NCBI GenBank assembly: GCA_026874595.1
Contig: CM049306.1
Span: forward strand, 38,690,019 to 38,754,018
Length of the DNA stretch: 64,000 nt
Source: Sipunculus nudus
Lineage: Eukaryota; Annelida; Sipuncula; Golfingiida; Sipunculidae
Reading direction: 5' to 3'
Position numbers and translations under genes: made by a program. The notes beneath the pieces are model-generated. The model worked only from the letters and a program-made list of their open reading frames with translations, made no database searches and was not told where the DNA came from. Every line of letters starts with the position of its first letter. Positions within the stretch are counted from its first letter, which is position 1. Below are positions 1 to 11,126 of the stretch, in pieces.

Positions 1-860
1 ATTTATGATCTGTAACTTAAAACATATTACGTTTTAACTTAAAGTATGCACATATGGCTCTTTATTAAGGTAGCAATGATGCACTTACAGTTGAAGAAAG
101 ACCTAACCGACATGCACAGGCTTATCAATATATTAATAGCTTAAGGCGATTTTTATGATTTTTCGTATCTCCTCTGATACCACTTTACGAATTGCCTTGA
201 TTTTACGACATACGGGTTTGTTCAAACAAATTACATCGACTTTAATTTGCAATATTTGCGTATTACGTGAATTATTAATAATTTAAATATATGCCCCCCC
301 CCCCCAAACGGGAGCCCCTTCCATTTGTGCGTTCGGGCCTGGTAACACAACGCCCACAGAGTGTGTGATGCCGTACCCGAGTTTTCTCCGGGGGGCTTTA
401 TGTGGGGTTTTCGTACATTTCGCGGTGACTGGCCAATAATAATCCTCATTGGTGATCCCTTCTCAAAAGGCAACCTCGACGCAGGGATTAGGTATATTGT
501 GCACAAGGAATCCCTCCATATACGAGGTCTCGCATGAGGAGAAGGCTCAAAAGGGGGAGGGGTGTCTTTAAAAGAATCTAACTACCCGAACGATGGTGAT
601 TGCAGTGACTGTCTCGCTGGAAAACATTGGCTCAACTTTGAGACAGGAATGGTCTTTGGGAGTGCGTGATATTTAAAAAAATATACAGCCATTAAATTTA
701 CCACATACTATAATGCTACCAAGAACTTTTGCGCAGCGGGATTGTCCGACCATGTGAGTGCTAAGTTTTTGATAATGGGAATGCAATTATAAAGAACACG
801 TCTCAGCGCTACTGTACTATGCAAGATATCAGGTTCATTTATTGGCGGGTTGACAGGCTC
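1..860. other. Intergenic, no gene seen
   Basis: No credible coding region was found. The stretch holds a poly-C run near 294-305 and the first copy (about 128-222) of a ~95-bp sequence that recurs at about 1046-1135. Short ORFs here have no recognisable domains and overlap low-complexity sequence. Confidence 0.6.
128..222. repeat. Interspersed direct repeat, copy 1
   Basis: This ~95-bp segment shares long stretches (for example GTATCTCCTCTGATACCAC and ATTGCCTTGATTTT) with 1046-1135 in the same orientation. The two copies differ by scattered substitutions and small indels. They are separated by ~850 bp that include a poly-C run and a (TA)n tract. They could be the remains of two copies of a dispersed element or the flanks of an old insertion. 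The family is not identified. Confidence 0.6.
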
Positions 861-890
861 GGAGGGCATCTTTAAATAGCGATGCTCAAC

Positions 891-891
<1 letters not shown>

Positions 892-945
<54 letters not shown>
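892..945. repeat. (TA)n microsatellite
   Basis: This is an uninterrupted TA dinucleotide tract of about 27 units. It is one of more than a dozen long TA tracts in the window. Confidence 0.95.
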
Positions 946-948
<3 letters not shown>

Positions 949-1045
949 TTAATTTACCATATATCAACTTCTCTGAAAAATTCTCCCGCTTATCTCTTGG
1001 CTTCAATAATTTTTTATGCATAACACCATTCATATAATTATTTTT

Positions 1046-1135
1046 ATATTAATAGCGTGACGCGATTTTCTGTATCTCCTCTGATACCACCGTACGGATT
1101 GCCTTGATTTTCGACATATATTTGCTCCGGGTTTG
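1046..1135. repeat. Interspersed direct repeat, copy 2
   Basis: Second copy of the sequence at 128-222, same orientation and diverged by substitutions and short indels. It shares the stretch with CTCCTCTGATACCAC followed by ATTGCCTTGATTTT. Family unknown. Confidence 0.6.
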
Positions 1136-1139
1136 TCCG

Positions 1140-3400
1140 TAGACATTTCACCATTCGTACCGGAACGTATTCGTCCAAGTCATCCAGACTCAGACACAAG
1201 GTCAACTCAAAGACAGAACACTTACACCAAATGTTTTCTTCATAGAGATCTTATGTCGGTAACATTGTACAACCAAAACATTACACCATGTAAGACTGTG
1301 TGACATCAGAACTAACTGATCGTCCCAAACCATGCGTAGCACGGGTAATTGCTAGTCTCTGTTAATTGGTCTTGGCAGGACAGCAAATGCATTTTTATTA
1401 ATTTTAAAAATAAATATTATTTACTTACCTTTCTTGTTTTAGTATTTTTAAACCACTTTCCAATGAAATTCTAGTTAAATGTCTTGCTTCAGTTTAACCG
1501 TTACATAATTTTAATCTTCAAATTGTTCTTGAAAAGTTATTAAAAATATATATATTTAACTGATTAGTTAGACTTTGTGTTAATTTTTTTTTTGTCCGAC
1601 AGGACAGCAAATTTTCAGTGTGATAATTCCATTGAAACTAAATCTTATTTGTATTGTTTACTTTCGTGGGACTTAGTTTTATCAAATTTTTAAAATTTCA
1701 GTTTTCGAATTTATAAATAAAAGTGTAAGAAAGCATTTAGAAAAGAACCGGATTTTTCAGGCCATAGACTTTGTGTGCAAAAAGCTGCCAAACCCAGTGG
1801 AAAGCAATGTTTATCTTTATGTTAACTTTAACCATTAACTCCTAGTTTAAAATTATCTAACGTTTTCTTGATTTTAAAGTAATTTGTGTAAAAAGCTTAA
1901 GCAATGGTAGCCAGGTGACCTGATTACTAATGGACCTGTTTACTGACCCTTCTTTAGTGCTGATATCATAAGTTCCGACCACTTTAGAGTTAGACGCTTA
2001 CAGATCGGACAAATTTTAATGACTGGGCTAGAAATGCCAGTCTCTCTGATGAATATAAAATCTAATTCAAATGATTTAATTTCAAAATTAGAGTAGCAGT
2101 GGTTTCAACCAAAGAAGGGTATCCCCAGTTTGGTTGTCTTTTTTTCAGGTTTATTTTTCAAACTTTGGGGTGGGTTTTTGAAGTGATTACTTTTGACGCA
2201 CCACCTAATATTATTGAGGTTATTGCTTTTTTTCTCACGTAATGCCTTGGTCACAAAACATATATACATCCTAAATGAATGCATAGGCATAATTCTTTAT
2301 GCAACATGTTTAAGGATGCAAAGCAGAAATGTGACGAAAGCTATTATTTCCTTGGATTGCTCATCAATTTTGTATTTTTAACTGTATCTGTAGGGATTTT
2401 TCTTTCATGTTCTGTGAATTATTATTTTTTGTTGTTGTAAATTTCATTTTAAAATTCATATAAAAAGTCAAAAATTATTTTTGTAACTTCATTTCAGTCA
2501 AACTAAAGAAAATACAAATTGCTCCATGCCGTTCATGGGAAATGTATACATCAAAGTTTTACTCTGCCCCAAAAGCTAATGTAACCTGATTATAAACAAA
2601 TCATCACTTATTAATTACTTTAAGTAGCATAAAATTAGAAACTTTAAGACTTGAAATAAGCTGAATGACACAAAAATAATTTTTTATTTAAGTTGGCTCA
2701 ACATTTAGGATTAGGACTGTTTTGCCTCTTTATATCCAAAATAACAGAAAGGTTATGCCTTTTATATTTTAAACTTTTAACTTAAAACTTTGAAGGTTAA
2801 AAGTTTAAAATAAAGTTTCGAAATAAATTTAATGGATTCAAAACATCACAATTAGGTAAAGTGGTAAATCTGACTGTATATATCAGTACACATTTCTCTA
2901 CATAATAATTTTCAAGAGTCAAGCCCGGACATTAACCCATATATTGTTATATATATACCGAGGTTAGTTTAAAAAATTGCCGATTTCAAGCCCTTTTGAC
3001 ACTTTTTCCAGAGGGTAATGTTTTGGAATATTATCTCTATGAATCGCTTTATCGGAAAACGGCATCAAACCTAATAATGACAGGGAATGCAGCTAAACTT
3101 AAAATTTGAGGATTGGCCCTAGGACTAAAAGAGGCAACTCGGAAATACCTCCGACAAGAAAATAAAATTCATGCCCAGGATATAAAGGGCGGAAACAATG
3201 TTGTCTTATAGGCTTGCATAGGATCCTAGTGTTAACATCTGGCCTGTAGGAAAAAATACAATCTGATAGGCACAGCTTATGTGAAGTTAAACTGAAACAG
3301 CACCAATAAATTATATTGTAACACAAAACACCTGTACCATCACCTTTTTACTTACTTTAAGCCTACCGAAATTTCTCAAATGAAATGTTAATCAATATAC
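1140..3400. other. Intergenic, AT-rich, nothing recognised
   Basis: This is AT-rich sequence without a convincing ORF, RNA gene or boundary-defined repeat. The short ORFs at 2105-2381 and 3099-3326 have no domain-like features and lack splice context. Confidence 0.5.
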
Positions 3401-3402
3401 AG

Positions 3403-3577
3403 CAGGGGCGGATCCAGGATTTAGGACAAGGAATGGTCAAACCAAGGACTAATGACAAAACCTTAAAAAAGTTCCCAAAGGTCCCTTAAAAAATGATTGC
3501 GGTTGCTGAAAAATACAGGGGCTGATGGGGGGGGGGGGGGGGGTGGCGCTCCCCGCACCACCCCCTGGATCCGCTTG
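3403..3577. mobile_element. Short MITE, CAGGGGCGGATCC-type ends
   Basis: The left end reads CAGGGGCGGATCCAGGA. About 160 bp later the near-inverse CCCCCTGGATCCGCTT appears, preceded by a long poly-G run. The same head (CAGGGGCGGATC) and tail (ATCCGCTT) flank a ~168-bp element at 11127-11294, and the two share internal text such as GGATTTAGGA and CCAAGGA. There is no coding capacity. Target duplication is not clear, so the exact right edge is approximate. Confidence 0.6.
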
Positions 3578-4397
3578 GGTGTGTCAACAGCTTGCACAAA
3601 GGCGTGGAAATAAAATGGATTTTACACCAAAAAATATTTGGATTTCCCATTGAGGAAATCTCCAAATAGATCTATTCTGAAACTTCCTTAAAACTTTTCT
3701 GATTGTCTACCTCGTCCGTCTCCATGTAGCTTTGTTTTCGAGGGTATTTTGTCATAGCCAGTCGTGATATCAACATTCCTGTGCTCGATATTGCGTCACA
3801 CCACTGTTTAAACTTGATGGTTTAAACTCGATCCACGCGACTTGATAAAAGCTAGGGAAAAAGAAACTAAATGCTTGAACCCTGAAAATATTATAAAAGT
3901 ATTTGAGTTAAAGACAAAACGCCAGCGGTAAAATTGATGGCCTGAACATTCCAGCATGTACATTGCAGGTGATCAGGCCGCAATATCAGCTAATCGGTTT
4001 ATATATTACACCAAGCGATCTCTGTTCAGGGTTCATGGGCTCAGCTCTCAGGTTTGATCTTGAAGTTATAAGCCGGGCATGGATTGTGGAACCATTGCCA
4101 ATCGGACTAAATTTATGAGCATGTGGAGTTATGATGTACCGTAACACACTGCGTATACATTACAATATATATATATAAGGTTACTCTTACTGAACAGTAG
4201 GTCCCTCCGATCCAGTTATCTCACGCATTTCACGTTCGATCGACCAAAATCTGTTATATTTTATCGTAGTTGTGTTCAAAGAAATACTTTCACTACAATG
4301 CACTGGGGCTTCTAAATACACCATACCCGTAGGTGTGGATGCAGTGTAGATCATTAAAAATTCGCATGTTTCATCCGAAAAGGGTACTGGTATTCTG

Positions 4398-4511
<114 letters not shown>

Positions 4512-4536
4512 TCAAATTACCTTTGCTATATATTAC

Positions 4537-4923
4537 CAGTGGCGAATTCAGAGGTAGGCGTTCACGGCGCACGCCCCCACGTTCAGCTGCAATAATTTTC
4601 ATTTTATCTGTTTTCCCAATTTTTGTGATTCATTCCCAAAAGACAAGGGACATATTCTGAGGAAAAGAAAATCCTCAATTTGTAAAAATTGACTCAAAAT
4701 GCCATCTTTACATCGCATATTAAAAAAATTACAATGTTACCCCCTCTCATACCTTCTACCACGAACATTATTGAAATAAAAATGATATTTATAATTTCAT
4801 ACACTTAAATATATAGTGTAGTAATAATAATACTATATATATATATATATATAAAACGTTATCATCAAGCACTAACCCAATATAAGCCCCCCCCCCGGTC
4901 TCGAATTCCTGGATCCGCCACTG
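4537..4923. mobile_element. MITE with CAGTGGCG ends, copy 1
   Basis: The element starts CAGTGGCGAATTCAG and ends CTGGATCCGCCACTG, so the ends are inverted repeats with CAG...CTG termini. It is flanked on both sides by ATTAC (4532-4536 and 4924-4928), a likely 5-bp target duplication. The interior has no ORF and contains a TA tract and a poly-C run. A longer relative lies at 5401-6229; both copies are followed by the same ~35 bp ending in CCTGGCTACGCC, the right end of another element type. Confidence 0.65.
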
Positions 4924-4965
4924 ATTACGGCCCCTTACCTCCCTCAATCCTGGCTACGCCCCTTG

Positions 4966-5245
4966 GGATCGGTTATTAGTACGTGGAAGATCTTGTCCAG
5001 GATCCTAACAAAATGTATCGTATCATATTTAAGCGCATAAAAAGCGTAAAGAATGGAAATATTTCAACGAAAATTTCAACGAGAATGAATATCTAAGACG
5101 ATCCTTGGTTTGAATCGGATCGATATAATCGTGGCCGGGTGTAAACCCAGCATAAGGGATCGGTCATTAGATCGTGGTATAGATCTTGTTCAGGATCCTA
5201 ACAAAACGTATCGTATCACATTTAAGCGTATGAAACCGTGAAAAA
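4966..5245. repeat. Diverged tandem duplication (~190-bp spacing)
   Basis: The segment GGATCGGTTATTAG...CAGGATCCTAACAAAA...TATCGTATCA at 4971-5040 recurs at about 5158-5230 with a few changes, followed in both by TTTAAGCG and a CGTRAA-like stretch. Between them (5110-5155) sits GGATCGATATAATCG...GGGTGTAAACCCAGC, which closely matches the joined flanks of the element at 6319-8588. Confidence 0.6.
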
Positions 5246-5257
5246 GCCTCATAATTT

Positions 5258-6082
5258 CAGGGGCGTAGCCAAGGGGGGGGGGGGGGGGGCGCAGGGGGCC
5301 TTGCCCCCCCCCCCCCGCCCCGGTCGCATCCAGTACTCGCCGTCCTTTCGGAATTTCACTTAATCTAATTCAATTATATATATATATATATGCCTTAAAT
5401 CAGTGGCGGATATATGCTTTTAGTGACGATTCAAGAGAGGGCGCCTTCGGCGCGCGGCCCCCCCGTTGAGCTGCAAAATCTCTCATTTTGTCTAATTTCC
5501 GAATTTCGGGATTAATATTCGTTTTTCATATTTCTTATTATTAATAAGCTATTAGACTATTTAAGTTATCTGCAGTTACAATTACCTTCAAATTTATTAG
5601 TTGAGTATAAGGATATTTATGATCAGCTGCAGAACAACTGCAGATCGATCGAGCACTGAGCCCTGGTTGGGGTGGATAGTGAACAATCTTACGGCTCCTC
5701 TGGTGATACCGTTACTCAAACTCGCGATCTGTGTTGAGCTCTAAATTTAACATAATAATTCAGTTATTTCTCCACGAGCATTCAGTTTAAAAGATAATAT
5801 TTTGATATTTACAAGCGTGATTGCGCTTTTGCGCCATTGAATCATAACTACATAACGCAAAGACATTAGGGAACAATTTTTCAGGAACAGGATATCCTCA
5901 TTCTTTTGTGAAAAATGCCTCAAAATTTCCTCTTGACATTGTATATTCAAAATTTCCCAATATGTGAGGGGGAAACCCCCTCCCATACCCACCCATGTAC
6001 CTGTAACTATAACCTTAATTAAACCATGTTTCATAATTGAAAATAAAAAAATATATTTTTTCTTACACTGAAACAATAAAGT

Positions 6083-6125
<43 letters not shown>

Positions 6126-6271
6126 GATATATACACAACAATATTATACATGCATTTAAGCGCCCCTGCCCCTCCCTCCCCAACCCCCCACCCCCCACCC
6201 CCGTTTTCGAATTTCTTGATCCGCCACTGATGATGGCCCCCTCCCCTCCCTCAATCCTGGCTACGCTTCTG
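5258..6271. mobile_element. TIR element with CAGGGGCGTAGCC ends, carrying a nested MITE
   Basis: The left terminus CAGGGGCGTAGCCAAGG and right terminus CTGGCTACGCTTCTG are inverted. Both sides are flanked by AATTT (5253-5257 and 6272-6276), consistent with a 5-bp target duplication. Inside, 5401-6229 is a longer relative of the CAGTGGCG MITE at 4537-4923, with a (TAA)n tract near 6090-6126. No transposase is present, so it is non-autonomous. The superfamily is uncertain; CAG...CTG ends with 5-bp duplications would fit an hAT5-like group. Confidence 0.65.
5401..6229. mobile_element. MITE with CAGTGGCG ends, copy 2 (nested)
   Basis: Begins CAGTGGCGGATATATG and ends CTTGATCCGCCACTG. It is homologous along its length to 4537-4923: shared GAGCTGCAA-type text near the left end, a repeat tract in the interior, and a C-rich run before the right end. 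It sits inside the element at 5258-6271. No clear target duplication of its own is seen. The 134-aa and 126-aa minus-strand ORFs here run through the (TAA)n and GC-rich ends and are not genes. Confidence 0.55.
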
Positions 6272-6318
6272 AATTTGATGAAATATTTCGCTTCGGATCG
6301 GCATAATCGGGTCTTTTG

Positions 6319-8588
6319 GGCAATAAATAAAACTCGGAAGTCGGAAGTCGGAAGCCTTCGGAAGTCGGAAGCCGTTATAATTTTTGATATAATGTTAAAA
6401 ATATCGATCATACCAACACTTTTTTCGTGTTAAAATGGAAGATATAGACCCCCTTTGCAAAACCAGAAAGTCACACAAACGTATATTCCCATATATGAAA
6501 ATCAAAGCATTTATAATGCGTCGGAAGCCTCTCGGAAATCATCCTGAGGTGACAGATGATGTTCAAAATGCATAAAATTCGGAAGTCAAGACCATATAGC
6601 ACCAACCAAAAATGACACAGAAAAAGTCTCGCATTATTCTAAATTTTAATTTAAGTTATATTTATGTATTTGAATAAAACCATAATGTATATTACTAATT
6701 AAACATAATGATATATAAAATATAAAAAAAATAAATGTTGAAATATACATTCATTATATATCATATCGCGACGTAATATTTTAATATGGAATGTTATTTC
6801 TAATAAATATAATATAAAAGCATTTAAAATTTCGTAATTTTATCAAAATGGTGTGATAATTTTTTTCCTTATATAACAAAATAGATTAGAATATTTTATC
6901 ATATAAAAAAGTTAAGTATTCTACATTAATTTGTATTATAATATTTTTACATAATACTATTCAAATATTTGATAAAATACATAAATTTGTATATTAATGT
7001 AAAAAAAAACCCAAAGTATCAAACTGTCGCATCCTTGTAGGAACTGGTAAAACCGTAAGAAAAGTCCATTAAGTTTGTATTAATAAAACTATTCTTTTTT
7101 ATCCATTAGGGTGCTATATACAGTATAAATGAAACTAATTTTTATCCATGCATTAGGTTGCTTTATATGGAACGCATATAACTCTCCAATGCTTGTTGAA
7201 TACTGATCACCCAACGTATCAGGAAACATTTTTAGAACATTGCACAGACAATTTGCATAAACCATTATAAAAACACTTCCAAAATATTTCGAAAATTTAA
7301 AAATATGTAAAACTGTATTACTGTGAAAGATTTAAAAAAAAAATGCGATGTTGCAAAAATATATATTTATAAATTATAACAGTATCTTTATATTTTAATT
7401 TTAGCTTAATCAAAATGATTTATGTAGGAAGGATATTACATTATTATATGAGCCCAGAGATCATTTTTTAATTTTACACTTTAAAGCCACATACTGTTTT
7501 GGAAACATTTTAAGAACAGTTTCATAAAATGTTTGTGCTAACTGGGGATCAGGCAATAAGAACAATGAAACGCGTGTGCCTTTAAGGTAACGACATAAAC
7601 TATCTTTAGATAATTATCAGTTACAACTAATAGGAGGAATCGCCATCTAAAATCTTTTTCTGCCATCTGTTATCCTTTTCATTTGTAAGAATATCTCCCT
7701 AGGTGGAGGAGATAAATCATCACATACATGAATGGATATATAAATAATCATATTATATACAATTTAATCATTTCATATATTAATTTATATTGACCTATAT
7801 ATTTTTGTCTTACTTAATATAGGAATATTGATTATATTGTACTTTTATAATATATGATATTTTATCATATAATATAATTTAATATCAAATTATATCGCTG
7901 TTGAATGAATATATAATTATATCGTCATCTGTGTTATTTAACACATTATGTATACATTTTATTATACTTGTATTATGTAATTATATTTTGTATCATGTAT
8001 GTATTTGTTCAATGAAAAAAATAGAGAATACCACAACAAATCTGTATTGTATTATACTGGTTTTTTTTAATTATAATTATGGTATTTTATATTCATGTTT
8101 TATATTTTAATATGAATTTATATATTATGTTGTTTGTTATAAACATTATGATTTTATTCAAATACATAAATATTACCTAAATTAATATTTGGGTTAATGC
8201 ATATATTATTTTGTTAGTTATATACATTATGATTTTATTCAAATACATAAATATTACCTGAATTAATATTTGGGTTGATGCAAGACCTTTTTGTGTCATT
8301 GTTGGTTGATACTGTGGCTTGACTTCCGAGTTTTATGCATTTTGAGCATCATCTGTCACTTCAGGATGACTTCCGAGAGGCTTCCGACGCATTAATTATG
8401 CTTTAATTTTCATATATATTAATATATATCTTTGAAACTTTCTCTTATGAAAAAGGGTGTCTATATCTTCCGTTTTAACACAAAAACTTGTCGATTTGTT
8501 CGTTATTTTTAAAATTATACTAAAATATAAAACGGCTTCCGACTTCCGAGGGCTTCCGACTTCCGACTTCCGAGTTTTATTTATTGCC
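6319..8588. mobile_element. 2.27-kb long-TIR element with 9-bp target duplication (MULE-like, non-autonomous)
   Basis: The ends are inverted repeats that begin GGCAATAAATAAAACTCGG and extend about 400 bp on the left (6319 to ~6725) and about 480 bp on the right (~8110-8588). Subterminal CGGAAGTCGGAAG motifs are repeated in both arms. Perfect 9-bp direct repeats GGTCTTTTG flank it (6310-6318 and 8589-8597). The right arm contains an extra ~79-bp tandem copy (8139-8217 / 8218-8285). The interior is very AT-rich with no meaningful ORF. Nine-bp duplications with long TIRs are typical of Mutator-like elements, so a non-autonomous MULE is inferred. The joined flanks (GGATCGGCATAATCGG and TGTAAACCCAGC) resemble the uninterrupted paralogous site near 5113-5155. 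Confidence 0.85.
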
Positions 8589-8745
8589 GGTCTTTTGGTG
8601 TAAACCCAGCTTCAGCAAAAAGGGAACGAAAGGAGATCGGATCATATCATACCCGAAAACGAATCTCATATAGAGTCCGCCACTATTTTTCCCGATGTCA
8701 GTCCGGTCATAAAGAGGTCGCGCAGAGCGAACCTGACGGGACTAG

Positions 8746-9642
8746 TGTTACAGATGTCTGTTACCAGGTTACATGTGTTGTTGACACTTGGTTCGTGTGG
8801 CGCGAGCATAGCTCGCTGCTATGGAAGCTATGGCCTACGTGTGAACTCTGATGTGTGGAGACACAGCGCTTGGTGTAATCCGTACTGGGAAGCCTGGCGT
8901 GTAAAGACACAGCTCTAATCTGTAATATTCTGGACTGTTCGCGCCCTGTGGACGCGAGTCTTGTATTGTTCTTTGGGCGCATGTGTATTGTGTATTGTTG
9001 GGTTCTTTGGATTGTTCGTGAAATAGAAGTTCCTAGAACTTTTCGGATGAAAAGTTATAAATAGGGGCTGTGTTCAGAGCCGAGAGAGGAGCGAGAAATA
9101 TTCCAGGGTACGCGGAAGAGTGTGAGTCAGTTTGTTGACCTTTCCAATAATTGCAGCAGTTATAGATCTTCTTCGAAGTTTGTAACGGAATTTATATAGT
9201 CTTCAGTTTGCCTTTGGGATCACTACCAGAATTTCACATTTGGATTACAACAGATTATGCTTGAATCGGACTATTATTCTCTAAGAAGATTTTGTGAACT
9301 GTTCATCTGGATTATACGTTTTAAAGGACTTGTTGTCGCTGTGGTATCCAGGTACTGTACACTTTATTTATTATACTGTGTAATTGTATTGATTTGCTGT
9401 TGTACTGTTGTTATACTGTGTAATTGTATTGATTTAGTGTATTGTAATGTAAGGATTGTTTTAAGAATAAATTAAAAAAATAATTAATAATTATTTGTTA
9501 ACAAAAAAAAACACTGCAGCTTTATTTATTCTCCTAGCATTTTCACGCTGCATAGTGTTACAGAATCTGATTTTTTTAATCTACGTAACACAATTTATGC
9601 TCGTCATGACCACGTGATCTGTTGATATTAGGTTCCGTAACA
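8746..9642 (+). mobile_element. Solo LTR (probable Ty3/Gypsy-type)
   Basis: This 897-bp sequence begins TGTTACAG and ends CCGTAACA, forming the short TG...CA inverted ends of an LTR. CTAG lies directly on both sides (8742-8745, 9643-9646) as a possible 4-bp target duplication. Internally there is a TATA box, TATAAATA (9056-9063), and a downstream AATAAA (9466-9471), the U3-R-U5 order of a + strand LTR. No gag/pol ORF, primer-binding site or second LTR is seen. A second LTR-end-like piece (TGTTACAGA at 9558, GTAACA near 9592) makes the right edge slightly uncertain. The Gypsy assignment is inference only. Confidence 0.7.
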
Positions 9643-9649
9643 CTAGACT

Positions 9650-10027
9650 GGGTTCGTTTTCCCTGGTACCCTAATTTTTCTCCAATGGCAGATTACAAAA
9701 AAGAGGGTGTCTTGAGCAAGGATCAAAAGAAAGGGAAGCACGTGTTGTATGTATGCCATTTCTCATTAAGAACTATTATCATCACTTGTATACTGTACTA
9801 TGATGGGTCTGTTTATTTCACTGCCTTGGGGAAGATGAAACATATATAGTCTAAACACCTCACTCTGAAAAAAATGTTTCTATAATAAGATAATTAATAG
9901 ATATACATTAATACTTTAAATACAACAAATTTGGTTTGATCATACTTAACTAACCAAATAATAGTCACCAAAATAATATCTTATACAATTAATCTGCATG
10001 ATTGTTATTCTTATTCATGAAAGGAAC

Positions 10028-10028
<1 letters not shown>
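9650..10028. other. Intergenic, nothing recognised
   Basis: AT-rich unique-looking sequence. The 75-codon ORF at 9622-9849 overlaps the end of the solo LTR and shows no domain. Confidence 0.5.
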
Positions 10029-10029
<1 letters not shown>

Positions 10030-10094
<65 letters not shown>

Positions 10095-10172
10095 AGAGGT
10101 GAGCAACACCAACTTCTTAAGCAAGTGAACTAGAGAGGACATAAATTTCCATTTTTCCCCTCACATACTCTG

Positions 10173-10240
<68 letters not shown>
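10030..10240. repeat. (TA)n and (TC)n-(TA)n microsatellites
   Basis: A TA tract at 10030-10092, unique sequence, then a TC tract at about 10173-10204 running into TA until 10240. Confidence 0.95.
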
Positions 10241-10244
<4 letters not shown>

Positions 10245-10614
10245 CTAATTTTAAGAGCTGCTTTCACAGATTAATGACGAAACCCCGATCCTGTCTAGTC
10301 ATAAAATCGCACGCAAACCGACTTAAATGGACAGGGGCGTCAATATAGGGGTGTATATATCCCCAACACAAACAAACTTTTTTTTTATAGCAATTTTAGC
10401 ACTTTTTTGGTTAATGTATATAATCACCCCCCCCCCCCCCCCCCTGCTATAAAGAAATAATAGAATTTAGAATAATAGACATATGAGAGTTTACCTGTGA
10501 AATAGATATATCTATAACTCTGTTTAGGAGTAAAATCTACTAGATATAAAATACCTTATTTTCTAAAACTTTATACTAAATTATAATATATTGAATTATG
10601 TCATACAGAAGCTT

Positions 10615-10618
<4 letters not shown>

Positions 10619-10677
<59 letters not shown>
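10619..10677. repeat. (TA)n microsatellite
   Basis: TA tract that abuts the left arm of the fold-back sequence at 10677-10840. Confidence 0.95.
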
Positions 10678-10678
<1 letters not shown>

Positions 10679-10840
10679 CTCTGAGGAAAAACAACACTGT
10701 TAATTCACACAGTCTGTTTCACGGGATGCGACCCGATCTTCAGGTGAATGTGAATAGAAGATTCTAACCATACCTGATGATCGGGTCGCATCTCGTGAAA
10801 CAGACTGTGTGAATTAACAGTGTTGTTTTTCTTCAGAGTT
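10677..10840. repeat. Perfect-like fold-back with hammerhead-like core
   Basis: Two ~69-bp arms (10677-10745 and 10772-10840) are almost exact reverse complements around a ~26-bp spacer. The right arm reads CTGATGA (10774-10780), then a hairpin CGGG/CTCG with a six-base loop, then GAAA (10797-10800). The left arm on the minus strand has CTGAAGA, a perfect CGGG/CCCG hairpin and GAAAC. CTGATGA-hairpin-GAAA is the conserved layout of hammerhead ribozymes, which are known in Penelope-like retroelements and retrozymes. The pair closing the hairpin next to the core is a T-T mismatch, so activity is doubtful. (TA)n tracts lie on both outer sides. Confidence 0.7.
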
Positions 10841-10899
10841 ATACCGCTCTGGCCTAGTCTGTAGGCCATTGAGCACTTTACAAAGGAGGGTAACTCTAC

Positions 10900-10900
<1 letters not shown>

Positions 10901-10964
<64 letters not shown>
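10901..10964. repeat. (TA)n microsatellite
   Basis: Long TA tract. The 132-codon minus-strand ORF over this region is generated by it and by the fold-back sequence. Confidence 0.95.
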
Positions 10965-10967
<3 letters not shown>

Positions 10968-11126
10968 TGTGTGTATATGTGTGTCTGCAAGTCTTCTCCC
11001 ACCCTTGGAGATTAATACACGCTACTGCAAACGAACCAGTCCTAATGTATAGAGGAAGATTTGCATGGTCAGAATCGATCAGCGATTGGTCATGAGCCTC
11101 CAAGGATTAGCTGTCCGGTCCTTTAA

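Noticed and set aside
5747-6411. 134- and 126-codon minus-strand ORFs
   Set aside because: They run through the (TAA)n tract and MITE ends (poly-Tyr and poly-Ile stretches).
8761-8982. 73-codon minus-strand ORF
   Set aside because: It lies wholly within the solo LTR and antisense to its TATA box.
10705-11103. 132-codon minus-strand ORF
   Set aside because: It spans a (TA)n tract and the fold-back repeat; no domain.
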